DNA of 64,000 nucleotides from Brevundimonas sp. (GTDB taxonomy: Bacteria > Pseudomonadota > Alphaproteobacteria > Caulobacterales > Caulobacteraceae). A program made the position numbers and the translations under genes. Each line of letters begins with the position of its first letter. Position 1 is the stretch's first letter. The notes under the pieces were generated by a model. It was not told the DNA's origin and searched no databases. It saw only the letters and a list, made by a program, of their open reading frames with translations. This document shows positions 35,565 to 47,799 of the stretch, piece after piece. The DNA lies in assembly GCF_027484365.1 (NCBI RefSeq), contig NZ_JAIXTC010000016.1, positions 1-64,000 of the forward strand. Reading direction: 5' to 3'.

Positions 35565-36110
35565 ATGCGGATCATTCTGGCGCTGGGCGCACTGGCGATC
35601 ATCGGCCTGTCTGGCTGCGTCGAGGATCCCTATGGCTATGGCGGCGGCTATGGGCCGGGCCCGGCCTATGGCGGTGGAGGCTACGGCAGCGGAAACTACG
35701 GCGGCGGCAATGGCGCGCCTGACCCGAGCGCCCGGGCCAACTATGGCGAGGAGTATCTGGAATCCGGGTTCGACGACGATCCCTATACCGTCCAGGTGAC
35801 GTCCGGCGGCGATATCGATGCGTCGAGCCTCGGCGGAGAGTGCGTGGGCATGATCTCGCGGGCACCGGACTTCCAGCTGACCTATGACGCCGGCAGCCTG
35901 CCTCTGACGTTCGGGGTGTCGAGCTACCAGGACGCGACCCTGGTCATCAACGGTCCGGACGGCAGCTGGTACTGCGACGACGATTCGGGCGGCGGGACGG
36001 ATCCGGAGGTCAGCTTCTACCGGCCGCAATCGGGCGTGTATGATGTCTGGGTCGGCGCGTTCGACGGCGACGGCGGAGACGCGGAACTGTTCATCACCGA
36101 GCTTCAGTGA
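35565..36110 (+). CDS. Exported lipoprotein with one PPC-like beta-sandwich domain
   Basis: 181 residues. Lipoprotein signal (ALAIIGLSGCVED), a Gly/Tyr-rich linker (GYGGGYGPGPAYGGGGYGSG), then one ~110-residue domain with ECVGMISRAPDFQLTYDAGS, LPLTFGVSSYQDATLVINGP, WYCDDDSGG and SGVYDVWVGAFDGDGGDAEL. The same domain occurs twice in the next gene. Two cysteines (ECVGM and WYCDD) are conserved in all copies and probably form a disulfide; the acidic DDDSG turn may bind calcium. It resembles pre-peptidase C-terminal (PPC) domains. A start at GTG 35562 is also possible; ggggggaaga is the ribosome site for both. Confidence 0.8.
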   Translation: MRIILALGALAIIGLSGCVEDPYGYGGGYGPGPAYGGGGYGSGNYGGGNGAPDPSARANYGEEYLESGFDDDPYTVQVTSGGDIDASSLGGECVGMISRAPDFQLTYDAGSLPLTFGVSSYQDATLVINGPDGSWYCDDDSGGGTDPEVSFYRPQSGVYDVWVGAFDGDGGDAELFITELQ

Positions 36111-36144
36111 TCCGGCAGTTGTCTTTGACCAGGGGATGATATCT

Positions 36145-36165
36145 GATCCGCCACCGTGGCGGATC
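36145..36165 (+). terminator. Perfect hairpin between the two PPC-like genes
   Basis: GATCCGCC (36145-36152), loop ACCGT, GGCGGATC (36158-36165). It follows the first gene's stop by about 35 bases, then a modestly T-rich stretch (cattcatttt) begins about 10 bases later. It may be a terminator or attenuator separating the two paralogues. Confidence 0.45.
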
Positions 36166-36259
36166 GCGCGCCTCATTCATTTTGACGAAGACGTCCCGCA
36201 CGGGCGGGATGACATTATGGCGAGTACGGGCGACGGGCGTCGCCCAGGGGAGACAGGTT

Positions 36260-37219
36260 ATGAAGACGGGCTTTCGGTTTGCCTTGATGATCGGCGCCGC
36301 TCTGGCGCTGTCGGCGGGCGCATCTGTCGCGGCGCCGCAGAGCGGACAAAAGGGTCAGAAGGGCCAGACTCCGTCGGTCGACATCAGCCAGAACCCCACC
36401 TTCGGCTCGGCCAGGCTGAGTTCCGGTTTCACGCCCGATCCTTACCGCGTCGACATCTATTCCGGTGGTCCCGTCGACGCCACGACGGTGGCCAACGGCT
36501 GCGTCGGCATGGTCGCCGCCGCTCCGGACTTCGAACTGTCCTATAGCGCGGGCAGCCTGCCGCTGATCTTCGGCGTCACCAGCGACAATGACACGACCCT
36601 GGTCATCAACGGCCCGAACGGGCGGTGGTATTGCGACGACGACAGCGGCGACGGCACCAACCCGCTGATGTCGATCCCCGATCCGCAATCGGGCGTGTAC
36701 GACGTGTTCGTCGGCGCCTTTGGCGGCAACGGCGGGTCGGCGCAGCTGTACATCACCGAGCTGAGCGGCAACGCCGGCGGTGGCGGCGGTGATCGGAGCA
36801 ATTATGCCGGCGCGGTCGACCCTTTCGAGGCGGCCAACTATGGCACGGTGACGCTGAGCGCCGGCTTCACGCCCGACCCGCAAAGAATCTCCATGCGCGC
36901 CGGCGGCAGCATCGACGCCCAGAACATCGCTTCGCACTGCCGGGGCTTCGTCACGCGCGCGCCGGACGTCGAGCTGAGCTACAGCGCCGGCAGTCTGCCT
37001 CTGATCCTCAGCGTGGAGAGCACCAGCGACACGACCCTGGTCGTCAACTCGCCCGATGGTCTCTGGTACTGCGACGATGACAGCGGCAACAGCGGATCCA
37101 ATCCGTCGCTGCGCATCGAAAATCCGGCGAGCGGCACCTACGACATCTGGGTCGGCACCTACAGCTCGGGCATGAGCCAGCCGGCGCGGCTGGATATCAG
37201 TGAGCTCTATTCCAACTAG
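36260..37219 (+). CDS. Exported protein with two tandem PPC-like domains
   Basis: 319 residues from ATG 36260 (ggggagacagg upstream). A Sec signal peptide (FALMIGAALALSAGASVAA) precedes two copies of the domain seen in 35565-36110: copy one at ~40-165 (CVGMVAAAPDFELSYSAGSL, DNDTTLVINGPNGRWYCDDD, SGVYDVFVGAFGGNGGSAQL) and copy two at ~195-319 (CRGFVTRAPDVELSYSAGSL, TSDTTLVVNSPDGLWYCDDD, SGTYDIWVGTYSSGMSQPAR). A Gly-rich linker joins them. No catalytic motif is visible, so a binding or structural role outside the cytoplasm is likely. The open frame reaches 36182 but without a signal peptide at its front. Confidence 0.82.
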   Translation: MKTGFRFALMIGAALALSAGASVAAPQSGQKGQKGQTPSVDISQNPTFGSARLSSGFTPDPYRVDIYSGGPVDATTVANGCVGMVAAAPDFELSYSAGSLPLIFGVTSDNDTTLVINGPNGRWYCDDDSGDGTNPLMSIPDPQSGVYDVFVGAFGGNGGSAQLYITELSGNAGGGGGDRSNYAGAVDPFEAANYGTVTLSAGFTPDPQRISMRAGGSIDAQNIASHCRGFVTRAPDVELSYSAGSLPLILSVESTSDTTLVVNSPDGLWYCDDDSGNSGSNPSLRIENPASGTYDIWVGTYSSGMSQPARLDISELYSN

Positions 37220-37304
37220 CCCTTATTCCTCGTGTGTGACGGGTGCGGCATGGCGGCGTCGACGGCAGCCGGGCTATAGGAAGGCCTGAGTTTTCCCGGT
37301 CAGG

Positions 37305-38195
37305 GTGGAACGTTTGCGCGCGGGCATCAATGCAGTGACGGCGGCCCTCGTCATCGGGGTCCTGATCGGTCTGGCGCTTACGCCGGACGGTCGCAGCTGG
37401 CTGCGCCGCCCGACCCTGATGCTGGGTGGAGCGGCCAATGCCTCCGCCGGCCCCCCTACGACGTCGGTTTCACCCGCGGCCCTGCCGGTAACGGCGGCTG
37501 CGGCGCCGATCCTGACACCCCTCGCCGCGATGGCCGCCAGCGGACATCTGAGGATCGGGGTGTTCGGAGATTCCATGGCCGACGGCCTGTGGACGAGCCT
37601 CTATCGCGAGATGCGCGACCAGCCGGGTGTGACGGTGACCCGGTTCAGCGAGGTTTCCACAGGGCTCAGCCGCTACGACTACGTCGACATCCAGGCCAAG
37701 ACAGCGCGCCAGATCGCCGAACAGCCGGTCGATGCGGCGGTGATCCTGTTCGGCACCAACGACGCCCAGGGCATCAGCATCGACGGCGAGATCCACGACT
37801 TCGGCACCGACGGCTGGAAGGCCGCCTATGCCAGGCGGGTCGACGACCTGGTGGCGCTGCTGCGGGGCCGCAACATCGCCGTCTACTGGGTCGGCTTGCC
37901 GGCGATGAAACGCGCCGGCTTCGACGCGAAGATGATGCTGATCAACGAGGTCGTGTCTGCGCGGATGCAGGCCCTCGGCGTCCCCTGGCTCGAGACCGAG
38001 AGCCTCACCCAGAACGCCGAGGGCGAATACGACGCCTACCTGCCAGAGACTGGCACAGGACGCCGGCGGCTGATGCGGGCCAATGACGGGATCCACATGT
38101 CGACGGCCGGCTATCAGCGGATCACCGAGCCGGTCGCCGCGCGGCTGAAGCGGGATGCGGGACTGGCCAGCCCGGTCGCAGACCCGGCGACGTGA
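37305..38195 (+). CDS. Membrane-anchored SGNH/DUF459 hydrolase
   Basis: 296 residues with a GTG start. One membrane helix near the N-terminus (INAVTAALVIGVLIGLALTP), a short Pro/Ala-rich spacer, then an SGNH esterase fold from ~85: block I FGDSMADGLW with Ser90, the block III Asn in LFGTNDAQG, and the C-terminal pair Asp261-His264 in NDGIHMS. It therefore has the full catalytic set and should act in the periplasm on ester-linked acyl groups. It starts a cluster with a second SGNH protein and an MBOAT acyltransferase; GTGA overlap follows. Confidence 0.85.
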   Translation: MERLRAGINAVTAALVIGVLIGLALTPDGRSWLRRPTLMLGGAANASAGPPTTSVSPAALPVTAAAAPILTPLAAMAASGHLRIGVFGDSMADGLWTSLYREMRDQPGVTVTRFSEVSTGLSRYDYVDIQAKTARQIAEQPVDAAVILFGTNDAQGISIDGEIHDFGTDGWKAAYARRVDDLVALLRGRNIAVYWVGLPAMKRAGFDAKMMLINEVVSARMQALGVPWLETESLTQNAEGEYDAYLPETGTGRRRLMRANDGIHMSTAGYQRITEPVAARLKRDAGLASPVADPAT

Positions 38196-38998
38196 TCCGG
38201 GCAACCGCTCTCGTTTTCGGCCTGGCGCTGGCGGACTCTGCGGTCGCGCAGGAACGTCCCTATACCGCCCTGCCTTCGCCGGTCAGTGCGACCTGCCCCG
38301 GCGGGCTGTGTCAGCCGGAGGGTCTGCTCGCGTTCTTCGGCGCCATCGGGCAACGTCGACCTGTGACCATCGTCCAGTTCGGCGACAGCCACACGGCAGG
38401 GGGGGATATCACCCGGTCGCTGCTCTGGCGGTTGCAAAGCCGGTTCCAGGGCGTGCCGATCCGGCTTCAGGCCCATGGCGTGGTCGGGGCGACGCTGAAC
38501 GGGATGGCCGGGCGGGAAGAGCTGTTCGACGACGGCGAGGCGCGACCGGACCTGGTCATTATCGCCTACGGCACCAACGAGGGGTTCGACGATCTGCTCG
38601 ATCCGGGCACCTATGAGCGGCTGTTGCGGAGCCAGATCGAAAGGGTGCGGGAGACATCGCCGGGAACGGCCATCCTGATCCTGGGCGCGCCCGAGGCGAT
38701 GCGCGGGGACGGAGGCGGGCGCTGTCCCGGCGATACGGATCATCGCTGGAAGGCGCCGGAGATGCTCTCCGTGGTGCGGGACCTGCAGCATCGGGTTGCG
38801 GCGTCGACGGGCGTCGCGTTCTGGGACTGGAGGGGCCGCATGGGAGGAGACTGTTCAGCCTTCGCCCTGACCCGGGGAGAGGCCCCGCTCATGCGCGGCG
38901 ACCATGTTCATTTCACCGGCCCGGGCGGCGACTGGATCGGATCCCTGCTGGCCGCTGATATCCTGGCGGCATACGACCGGCGCGCAGGGGGGCGGTAG
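38192..38998 (+). CDS. Exported SGNH/GDSL-family hydrolase
   Basis: 268 residues with a GTG start overlapping the previous stop. A short signal peptide (TALVFGLALADSAVAQ) is followed by an SGNH domain: Ser66 in VQFGDSHTAGGD, the Gly/Asn blocks HGVVGATLNG and IAYGTNEGFDD, and the terminal Asp/His in GDHVHFTGPG. Such proteins next to an MBOAT gene act like AlgJ/AlgX or the acetyl-transferring partner in polysaccharide O-acetylation. Its stop directly abuts the MBOAT start. Confidence 0.85.
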   Translation: MIRATALVFGLALADSAVAQERPYTALPSPVSATCPGGLCQPEGLLAFFGAIGQRRPVTIVQFGDSHTAGGDITRSLLWRLQSRFQGVPIRLQAHGVVGATLNGMAGREELFDDGEARPDLVIIAYGTNEGFDDLLDPGTYERLLRSQIERVRETSPGTAILILGAPEAMRGDGGGRCPGDTDHRWKAPEMLSVVRDLQHRVAASTGVAFWDWRGRMGGDCSAFALTRGEAPLMRGDHVHFTGPGGDWIGSLLAADILAAYDRRAGGR

Positions 38999-40402
38999 GT
39001 GCTCTTTCCGACGCTGGCGTTCGGCGTGTTCTTCCTGTTCGTCTATTTCACCGCCTGGTCGCTGGATCGCGACAATGGGCGGCGCAAGCTGTTCCTGCTG
39101 CTGGCCAGCTGGTTCTTCTACGCCCAGTGGGACTGGCGGTTCGTCGCCCTGCTGATCGCCTCCGCTGTCCTGAACTGGGGCGTCGCGGTGCTGATCGCGC
39201 GGTCCGAGGAGCAGGAGCGGCGCAAATGGCTGGTCGGCCTCGGTGTCGCCTGCAACCTGCTGATCCTCGGCTTTTTCAAATACTACGGCTTCTTCGTCGA
39301 GCAGGCGGGCGACCTGCTCAACCGGTTCGGTTGGGAGCGGGACCTGCCGCTGCTGCAGATCGTCCTGCCCGTCGGGATCAGCTTCTTCACCTTCCAGGGC
39401 ATCAGCTACGTCGTCGACGTGCATCGCGGGAAGACGCCGGTGGCGAAGTCCCTGCTGGACGTCATGCTGCTGATGAGTTTCTTCCCGCATCTGGTGGCCG
39501 GGCCGATCGTGCGGGCATCGGACCTGCTGCCGCAGTTCGACCGCGCCCCGCGGCTGACGCGGGAGATGGCGACGCACGGCCTGTTGCTGATCTGCTGGGG
39601 CCTGTTCAAGAAGACGGTGATCGCGTCCGAGCTGTCGGTCCGGCTGGTCGATCCGGTCTTCTTCGACCCGACCGCCTACGGGACGCTGGACCTGCTGGCG
39701 GCGGTCTATGGCTATGCGGTCCAGATCTATTGCGACTTTTCGGCTTACTCAGACATGGCGATCGGGATCGCGGCCCTGCTCGGCTATTCCTTCCCGCGCA
39801 ATTTCGACCAGCCGTATCGCGCCAGCTCGATGCAGGACTTCTGGCGGCGGTGGCATATCAGCCTGTCGAGCTGGCTGCGCGACTACCTCTATGTGCCGCT
39901 GGGGGGCGGCAGGAAGGGGCTGGTCCGGTCGTGCCTGAACGTCTTCATCACCATGCTGCTGGGCGGGCTCTGGCACGGGGCGGCCTGGACCTTCGTGGCC
40001 TGGGGCGCGCTGCACGGCGGGGTGCAGGTGGTGGAGCGGCTGGGTCGATCGGTGCTTGGCGAGGGCAGGGGGCCGCCGGCCTGGCTCGGCGTGCTGGTCA
40101 CCTTCCACATCGTTTGCCTCGGGTGGATCCTGTTCCGGGCCGAGACCTTCCCGATGGCGATGGAGGTGCTGACGGGTCTGGGCCGGTTCCAGGCGGCGAC
40201 CCTGGTGACGCCCTTTTTGCTGACGTTGATCGTCGGCGGCCTGGCCATGCACTGGCTGCCGCCACGTGCTGCCGAGGGCCTCGCGACCTGGATGAAACCG
40301 GCCCCGTCCGTGACGATAGGTCTGCTGGTCGGCGCGGCCATCCTGCTGGTCGAGGCCGTGCGACCGGACGGCGTGGCGCCCTTCATCTATTTCCAGTTCT
40401 GA
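38999..40402 (+). CDS. MBOAT-family acyltransferase (AlgI/DltB-like)
   Basis: 467 residues with a GTG start right after the SGNH stop. About ten to twelve membrane helices. Hallmarks of the membrane-bound O-acyltransferase family: SFFPHLVAGPIVRASDLLPQ, YGYAVQIYCDFSAYSDMAIG, NFDQPYRASSMQDFWRRWHI, SLSSWLRDYLYVPLGG and the active-site His326 in LGGLWHGAAWTFVAWG. In alginate, cellulose and teichoic acid systems this protein carries acyl groups across the inner membrane to a periplasmic SGNH-type transferase; here the two preceding SGNH genes fit that role. Confidence 0.94.
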   Translation: MLFPTLAFGVFFLFVYFTAWSLDRDNGRRKLFLLLASWFFYAQWDWRFVALLIASAVLNWGVAVLIARSEEQERRKWLVGLGVACNLLILGFFKYYGFFVEQAGDLLNRFGWERDLPLLQIVLPVGISFFTFQGISYVVDVHRGKTPVAKSLLDVMLLMSFFPHLVAGPIVRASDLLPQFDRAPRLTREMATHGLLLICWGLFKKTVIASELSVRLVDPVFFDPTAYGTLDLLAAVYGYAVQIYCDFSAYSDMAIGIAALLGYSFPRNFDQPYRASSMQDFWRRWHISLSSWLRDYLYVPLGGGRKGLVRSCLNVFITMLLGGLWHGAAWTFVAWGALHGGVQVVERLGRSVLGEGRGPPAWLGVLVTFHIVCLGWILFRAETFPMAMEVLTGLGRFQAATLVTPFLLTLIVGGLAMHWLPPRAAEGLATWMKPAPSVTIGLLVGAAILLVEAVRPDGVAPFIYFQF

Positions 40403-40412
40403 GGGAGGCGAT

Positions 40413-40967
40413 ATGAGCGACCATCCCGACGATCCGGAAATCCCGCTGGCGCCCTTCCCGACGGCCATCCCGGCCAATCCCTTTCCGCCGCTGGAGGGGG
40501 AAGTCGAGCCCTGGCTCGATGACCCGGTCGAGGACGTCGGGCAGGATTCGCCCGTCCCGGATGCAAGGGGCGACCGGATCGAAGCCGCGGACGCGTCTGA
40601 CCGGCCGACCGCGCCGGAGCCCGTGAACCGGCTGCTGGCCCTGGGGCGTTTCGCCTTTCCGCCGGGAGAGCCGCCGGACGAGGAAGGCGTCGCCGCGCGC
40701 GACCGTCGCTGGACCAGCCGGATCCTTCTACTGGCGACCGTCTTTCTGCTGATCTTCAACTCCGTGTCGATCCAGAACTGGTCGCGCCAGCAGGCGCCGG
40801 GCTGGGTCACGACGACCGTGCGGCGGCTGGCCGATGTCTGGGCCGAACAGATCGCCCAGCTGGGCACCGATCAGCCGAGACAGGCCGTCCGTGACAGCTA
40901 CGAGGCGGCGCGGGACGCGGAGTGGGCGGGAAACCCCGACGCTAGAGGAAGCCCAGGCCCCGGGTGA
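40413..40967 (+). CDS. One-helix membrane protein at the end of the MBOAT operon
   Basis: 184 residues. A long acidic, Pro-rich cytoplasmic-type N-terminus (residues 1-~100), one membrane helix at about 103-120 (RILLLATVFLLIFNSVSIQN), then a periplasmic tail with WSRQQAPGWVTTTVRRLADV. I do not recognise a family. Gagggaggcg precedes the start and it follows the MBOAT gene by 10 bases, so it belongs to the same operon and may hold the SGNH and MBOAT proteins together. The last 26 bases overlap the end of the convergent DUF1501 gene. Confidence 0.7.
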   Translation: MSDHPDDPEIPLAPFPTAIPANPFPPLEGEVEPWLDDPVEDVGQDSPVPDARGDRIEAADASDRPTAPEPVNRLLALGRFAFPPGEPPDEEGVAARDRRWTSRILLLATVFLLIFNSVSIQNWSRQQAPGWVTTTVRRLADVWAEQIAQLGTDQPRQAVRDSYEAARDAEWAGNPDARGSPGPG

Positions 40968-42495
40968 CCATGTTCCTGAGGTTCGGGAAGATCAGGTCGA
41001 GGTTGGTTTCCGACACACCCATCCAGCGGCCGAAGGTGGCGGCATACTGATCCACCGAGGTGGTCGGGATCAGGTAGGATGAGGTCATGTCCGGGTTACG
41101 GAAGGCCGTTCCCTGGTCCATGCCGACGGTCGGGAACTGGCCATAGATGTCGCCCCCCCTGACCGCGCCGCCCATCACCAGATGGTGGCCGCCCCAGGCG
41201 TGGTCAGTGCCGTCGCCGTTGGTGGTGAAGGTCCGCGAGAAGTCCGATGCCGTGAAGGTCGTGACCGACTCGCGCATGTTGACGCCGCCGATGTTGCCGA
41301 GGGCCTCATCGAAATAGGAGAGGGCGGAGGCGACCTTCGACAGGTTGTTCGGCTGGGCTGTGTTCTGGACGTCGTGGCTGTCCCAGCCGCCGAGGCTGAC
41401 GAAGAAGACCTGACGCTTGACCCCCAGGGTGGGGGCGGCCGCGATCATACGCGCGACGGTCTGGAGCTGGACCGCCAGGGAGTTGGTCTCGGTCGCTCCG
41501 CTGATCGGGTTGCGATAGGCGGGCGCCGCCAGAACCCCGGTGACGGCAGGGGTGGTGAAGGTGGAGTTCAGGGACGTCGCCGCGCCGATGGAGCGGTCGG
41601 TGGTGGTGGCGTAGTCGGCGGCGAACAGGCTGGCCGCCGAGGTGTCCCGGATCATCTCGCGCACGCGACCGGGCGCGACACTGGATCCGAACAGGCTTGT
41701 TCCGGACTGGCCGTTGATCACGATGGCCGGCTGGGCCCCCGTGCTCATCTGGTACTGGACGACGTCGTTGCCCGACAGGAAGACGGCGTTGCCGGCCGTG
41801 GAAACGGCGGTGAAGACGGCGTTCGTTCCGTTCGTGCCCGTGAGCAGGTCACTGAAGGCGCCGCCCCAGCCCAGCTGGGCGCCTTCGGTGCGGCCGGCCT
41901 GCCAGGTGGACTGCTGATCGTTGTGCGAGAAGAGGTTGGTCGGCAGGGTGACGCTGCGCGCCTCGTACTGGGCCCGGGTGACCGGGCGGACCAGGGTGCC
42001 GATGTTGGCGACGACCGCCAGGCGACCGGCGTCGAACAGGGTCTTCACCGGGCCCATGAACGGATGCAGGCCGAAGGTCCGGGTCGAGGCGTTGGTCCCG
42101 GCCGGGATCGCCTGGATCGTGCGCGGAACGATGGGCAGGACGCCGCCCCAGGCCTCGGGCCTCGCAGCGGCGGAGACCCGGCCGGTCAGGGTGTTGGTCG
42201 CGCCGATCGGGGTCGGGGCCATGCCCGCCGGCATCAGGGCGATCGGATCGGCCCCGGTGTTGCGGGTTGCGAAATAGCGACCCCAGGAGTCCTGGTCGGT
42301 CGCCAGGACCATGTTGTTCGCGTCGTTTCCGCCGAACAGGAAGACACAGACCAGGGCCTTGTAGTCGGGCGCGCTCTGGCTGACGGCGGCCCCTGCCGCG
42401 GCGAGCTGGGCCGCGAAGGGCGCCGCAGCGCCCAGAATGGACAGGCCGCCGCCGACGCGCAGCAGCTGACGGCGGGTGTGGATTCCGTGGCTCAT
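40942..42495 (-). CDS. DUF1501 family exported protein
   Basis: 517 residues. The N-terminus is a Tat-type signal (HTRRQLLRVGGGLSILGAAA). The DUF1501 core, related to the alkaline phosphatase/sulfatase superfamily, is visible: YKALVCVFLFGGNDANNMVL, LGLHPFMGPVKTLFDAGRLA, VVANIGTLVRP, VFFVSLGGWDSHDVQN, and a late HAWGGHHLVMGGAVRGG with metal-type His residues. Function is unknown in the family. It is the second gene of a pair with DUF1800 (four-base overlap), a pairing seen in many Gram-negative genomes. Substrate and role in this organism are open. Confidence 0.9.
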   Translation of the reverse strand: MSHGIHTRRQLLRVGGGLSILGAAAPFAAQLAAAGAAVSQSAPDYKALVCVFLFGGNDANNMVLATDQDSWGRYFATRNTGADPIALMPAGMAPTPIGATNTLTGRVSAAARPEAWGGVLPIVPRTIQAIPAGTNASTRTFGLHPFMGPVKTLFDAGRLAVVANIGTLVRPVTRAQYEARSVTLPTNLFSHNDQQSTWQAGRTEGAQLGWGGAFSDLLTGTNGTNAVFTAVSTAGNAVFLSGNDVVQYQMSTGAQPAIVINGQSGTSLFGSSVAPGRVREMIRDTSAASLFAADYATTTDRSIGAATSLNSTFTTPAVTGVLAAPAYRNPISGATETNSLAVQLQTVARMIAAAPTLGVKRQVFFVSLGGWDSHDVQNTAQPNNLSKVASALSYFDEALGNIGGVNMRESVTTFTASDFSRTFTTNGDGTDHAWGGHHLVMGGAVRGGDIYGQFPTVGMDQGTAFRNPDMTSSYLIPTTSVDQYAATFGRWMGVSETNLDLIFPNLRNMVTRGLGFL

Positions 42496-44222
42496 CGCTG
42501 CACCAGATATTCGGGCGAAACCATCGTCATATAGATCGCGAGCTTGGCCCGGTTGAGCTTGGCGGTGGCGATGGTCGCAGCATTGTTCGCTGTGGGCGCC
42601 GGGATCGCGACGCTGTTCACGCTCTCGATCAGTCGCGCGCGCAGGGTAGGGCTCATCTGGCCGTAGAGCAGCATCCGATCCATGCGGTCGACCAGGGTGT
42701 TGGCGTCGGCTGCGATGGCGATCTCGTTCACATAGGCCGACCGAACATCAGATCCGGAGCCGATCCCCGTGCCGATGGCCGTCTGCATGGTGTTAGCGTA
42801 GCCGGCCACCGTGACCTCGTCGACGATCTGGAACTCGGGCGCGGTCAGGCCCTGGGCACCCAGACGGGTGTTGGGCGGGACATAGCCCGGCCGGTAGAAG
42901 TTGAAGACCGAGGGCGAGGTGAGCGGCGATTGTCCGAGGGAGGTGTTGGCGCTGGTGGAGGTGATCAGGTAGCCGCCGCTGATCGAGGTCGCTCCGAAGG
43001 CCCGGATCCAGTTTGTCAGGCGGATGATCGGCTCGCGCACCTTGCCGTAGCCCGGTGTCGAGGCGAGCGAGGCGTTCCGCGCCTCGGGGTCCATCAGGAT
43101 CGACTTGACCACGGCCCGCAGGTCGCCGCGCACGCCCGCGCCGTTGTTCCTGAACACGGCCGAGCAGCGCCCGACGTAGGACGGCGTCGGATTGGAGGTG
43201 ACCAGCCTCTGGATCAGGCGCTGGCACATGAACGGCGGCACGTTCGGATGATTGAAGATGGCGTCGAGTGCGAGGCCGAGTTCGTTAGGCCCGTTCGCCG
43301 CGCCGCCGGGCAGGGTCACGTCCAGAAAGGTCTTGGCCGTGATCGAGTGGTAATTCGCATAGTAGATCATCGGCCGGACCGAAGCGTCGACGTTGCGCGA
43401 ACCACCGAAAAAGGTGCTGTTGGTCGGGGACGGATGGTACCAGCTGTAGCCGGTGAAGACCTTGGCCAGGTTGGACACATCTTCGGCCGTGTAGGTCGGG
43501 ATCGTCGCCCCGGTCCCGTCGCGGCTGAGGGTCCCGTCGGGCTCCAGCTCGTAGGTGCCGATCGACATCAGCTGCAGGACTTCGCGGGCGAAATTCTCGT
43601 CGGGTTTGCGCCCGGAGGCCGTGTCTTCCCTCTGGTTCGCCAGATGGGTCAGGTAGCGCCCCATCATCGGATGAAGGGCGACCTGCTGCAGCAGGGTGCG
43701 ATAGTTGCCGAAGGCGTTGGCCCCCAGCATATCGTAGTAGGATGCCGCGCCGCGTGTATCGACCGCGGCATCCACCAGGGAGATGACGAAGATCTCCGAC
43801 AGGGCCAGTTTCATCCGCTCGCGCAGCTGGGCCCGGCTGGTGGAGGCGTAGAGCCAGTAGCTTTCGTAGAACTGGTTCGCGCTCAGGCTCGCCGAGGGGT
43901 TGGTCAGCAGCATCTGGGCCAGGCGGTTGTCGACATAGGCCAGATGCGACGACGACACCGCGTTGAACTCGCCCTCCAGCCAGGCGTCGTAGCCCTTGGC
44001 CATGACCGTCTTGATGTCGTTGTCGGTTGGTCCGAACGTCGCCTGGGTCAGGAAACGCGCCGCTGCTGCGGCATCCTGCGGGTTGCTCTCGACGGGAGTC
44101 GTGCCCTGGCGGCCATCGGCGAATATGGCGAACGTGCGGCCGTCGCCACAGGAGGCCAGTCCAACAACCAGCAGGGCTGACAATGCGCAGGCGCGCAGGC
44201 TCTTCAGTATCTGATGTGGCAA
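42492..44222 (-). CDS. DUF1800 family lipoprotein
   Basis: 576 residues, TTG start at 44222 with GGGGGA upstream. A lipoprotein signal (ALSALLVVGLASCGDG) precedes the DUF1800 domain: AAAARFLTQATFGPTDNDIK, LKLALSEIFVIS-type helices (ERMKLALSEIFVISLVD), MMGRYLTHLANQREDTASGR, KPDENFAREVLQLMSIGTYE, LEPDG, LAKVFTGYSWYHP and the C-terminal PSVFNFYRPGYVPPN. It forms a two-gene operon with the DUF1501 gene. The partners are probably an extracytoplasmic complex; the biochemical role is unknown. Confidence 0.9.
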   Translation of the reverse strand: MPHQILKSLRACALSALLVVGLASCGDGRTFAIFADGRQGTTPVESNPQDAAAAARFLTQATFGPTDNDIKTVMAKGYDAWLEGEFNAVSSSHLAYVDNRLAQMLLTNPSASLSANQFYESYWLYASTSRAQLRERMKLALSEIFVISLVDAAVDTRGAASYYDMLGANAFGNYRTLLQQVALHPMMGRYLTHLANQREDTASGRKPDENFAREVLQLMSIGTYELEPDGTLSRDGTGATIPTYTAEDVSNLAKVFTGYSWYHPSPTNSTFFGGSRNVDASVRPMIYYANYHSITAKTFLDVTLPGGAANGPNELGLALDAIFNHPNVPPFMCQRLIQRLVTSNPTPSYVGRCSAVFRNNGAGVRGDLRAVVKSILMDPEARNASLASTPGYGKVREPIIRLTNWIRAFGATSISGGYLITSTSANTSLGQSPLTSPSVFNFYRPGYVPPNTRLGAQGLTAPEFQIVDEVTVAGYANTMQTAIGTGIGSGSDVRSAYVNEIAIAADANTLVDRMDRMLLYGQMSPTLRARLIESVNSVAIPAPTANNAATIATAKLNRAKLAIYMTMVSPEYLVQR

Positions 44223-44416
44223 GAACGGTCCCCCGACCAGCTTTGCAATACTTCAAGCAGATGAACGACGCCTGCTGGCATTACACCAGCACGGTGAATT
44301 GTTTCCGTATAACCCCTTCACGTCTTCGTGCACAGCTTTCCCGGTGACGGGGCCTATCGCCAAAGGGCGACAGCCTGTCCTACAGATGCCGGAACAAGCG
44401 TTTGGGGAACCTTCAT

Positions 44417-47716
<3,300 letters not shown>

Positions 47717-47799
47717 GCCGTAACCGGCTCATGCCGGGGGACCGTTGAGGTCGGCGCGCGTGTGGACGGCGTGCCGAGGCCCCGGACGGCTGCCGTCGT

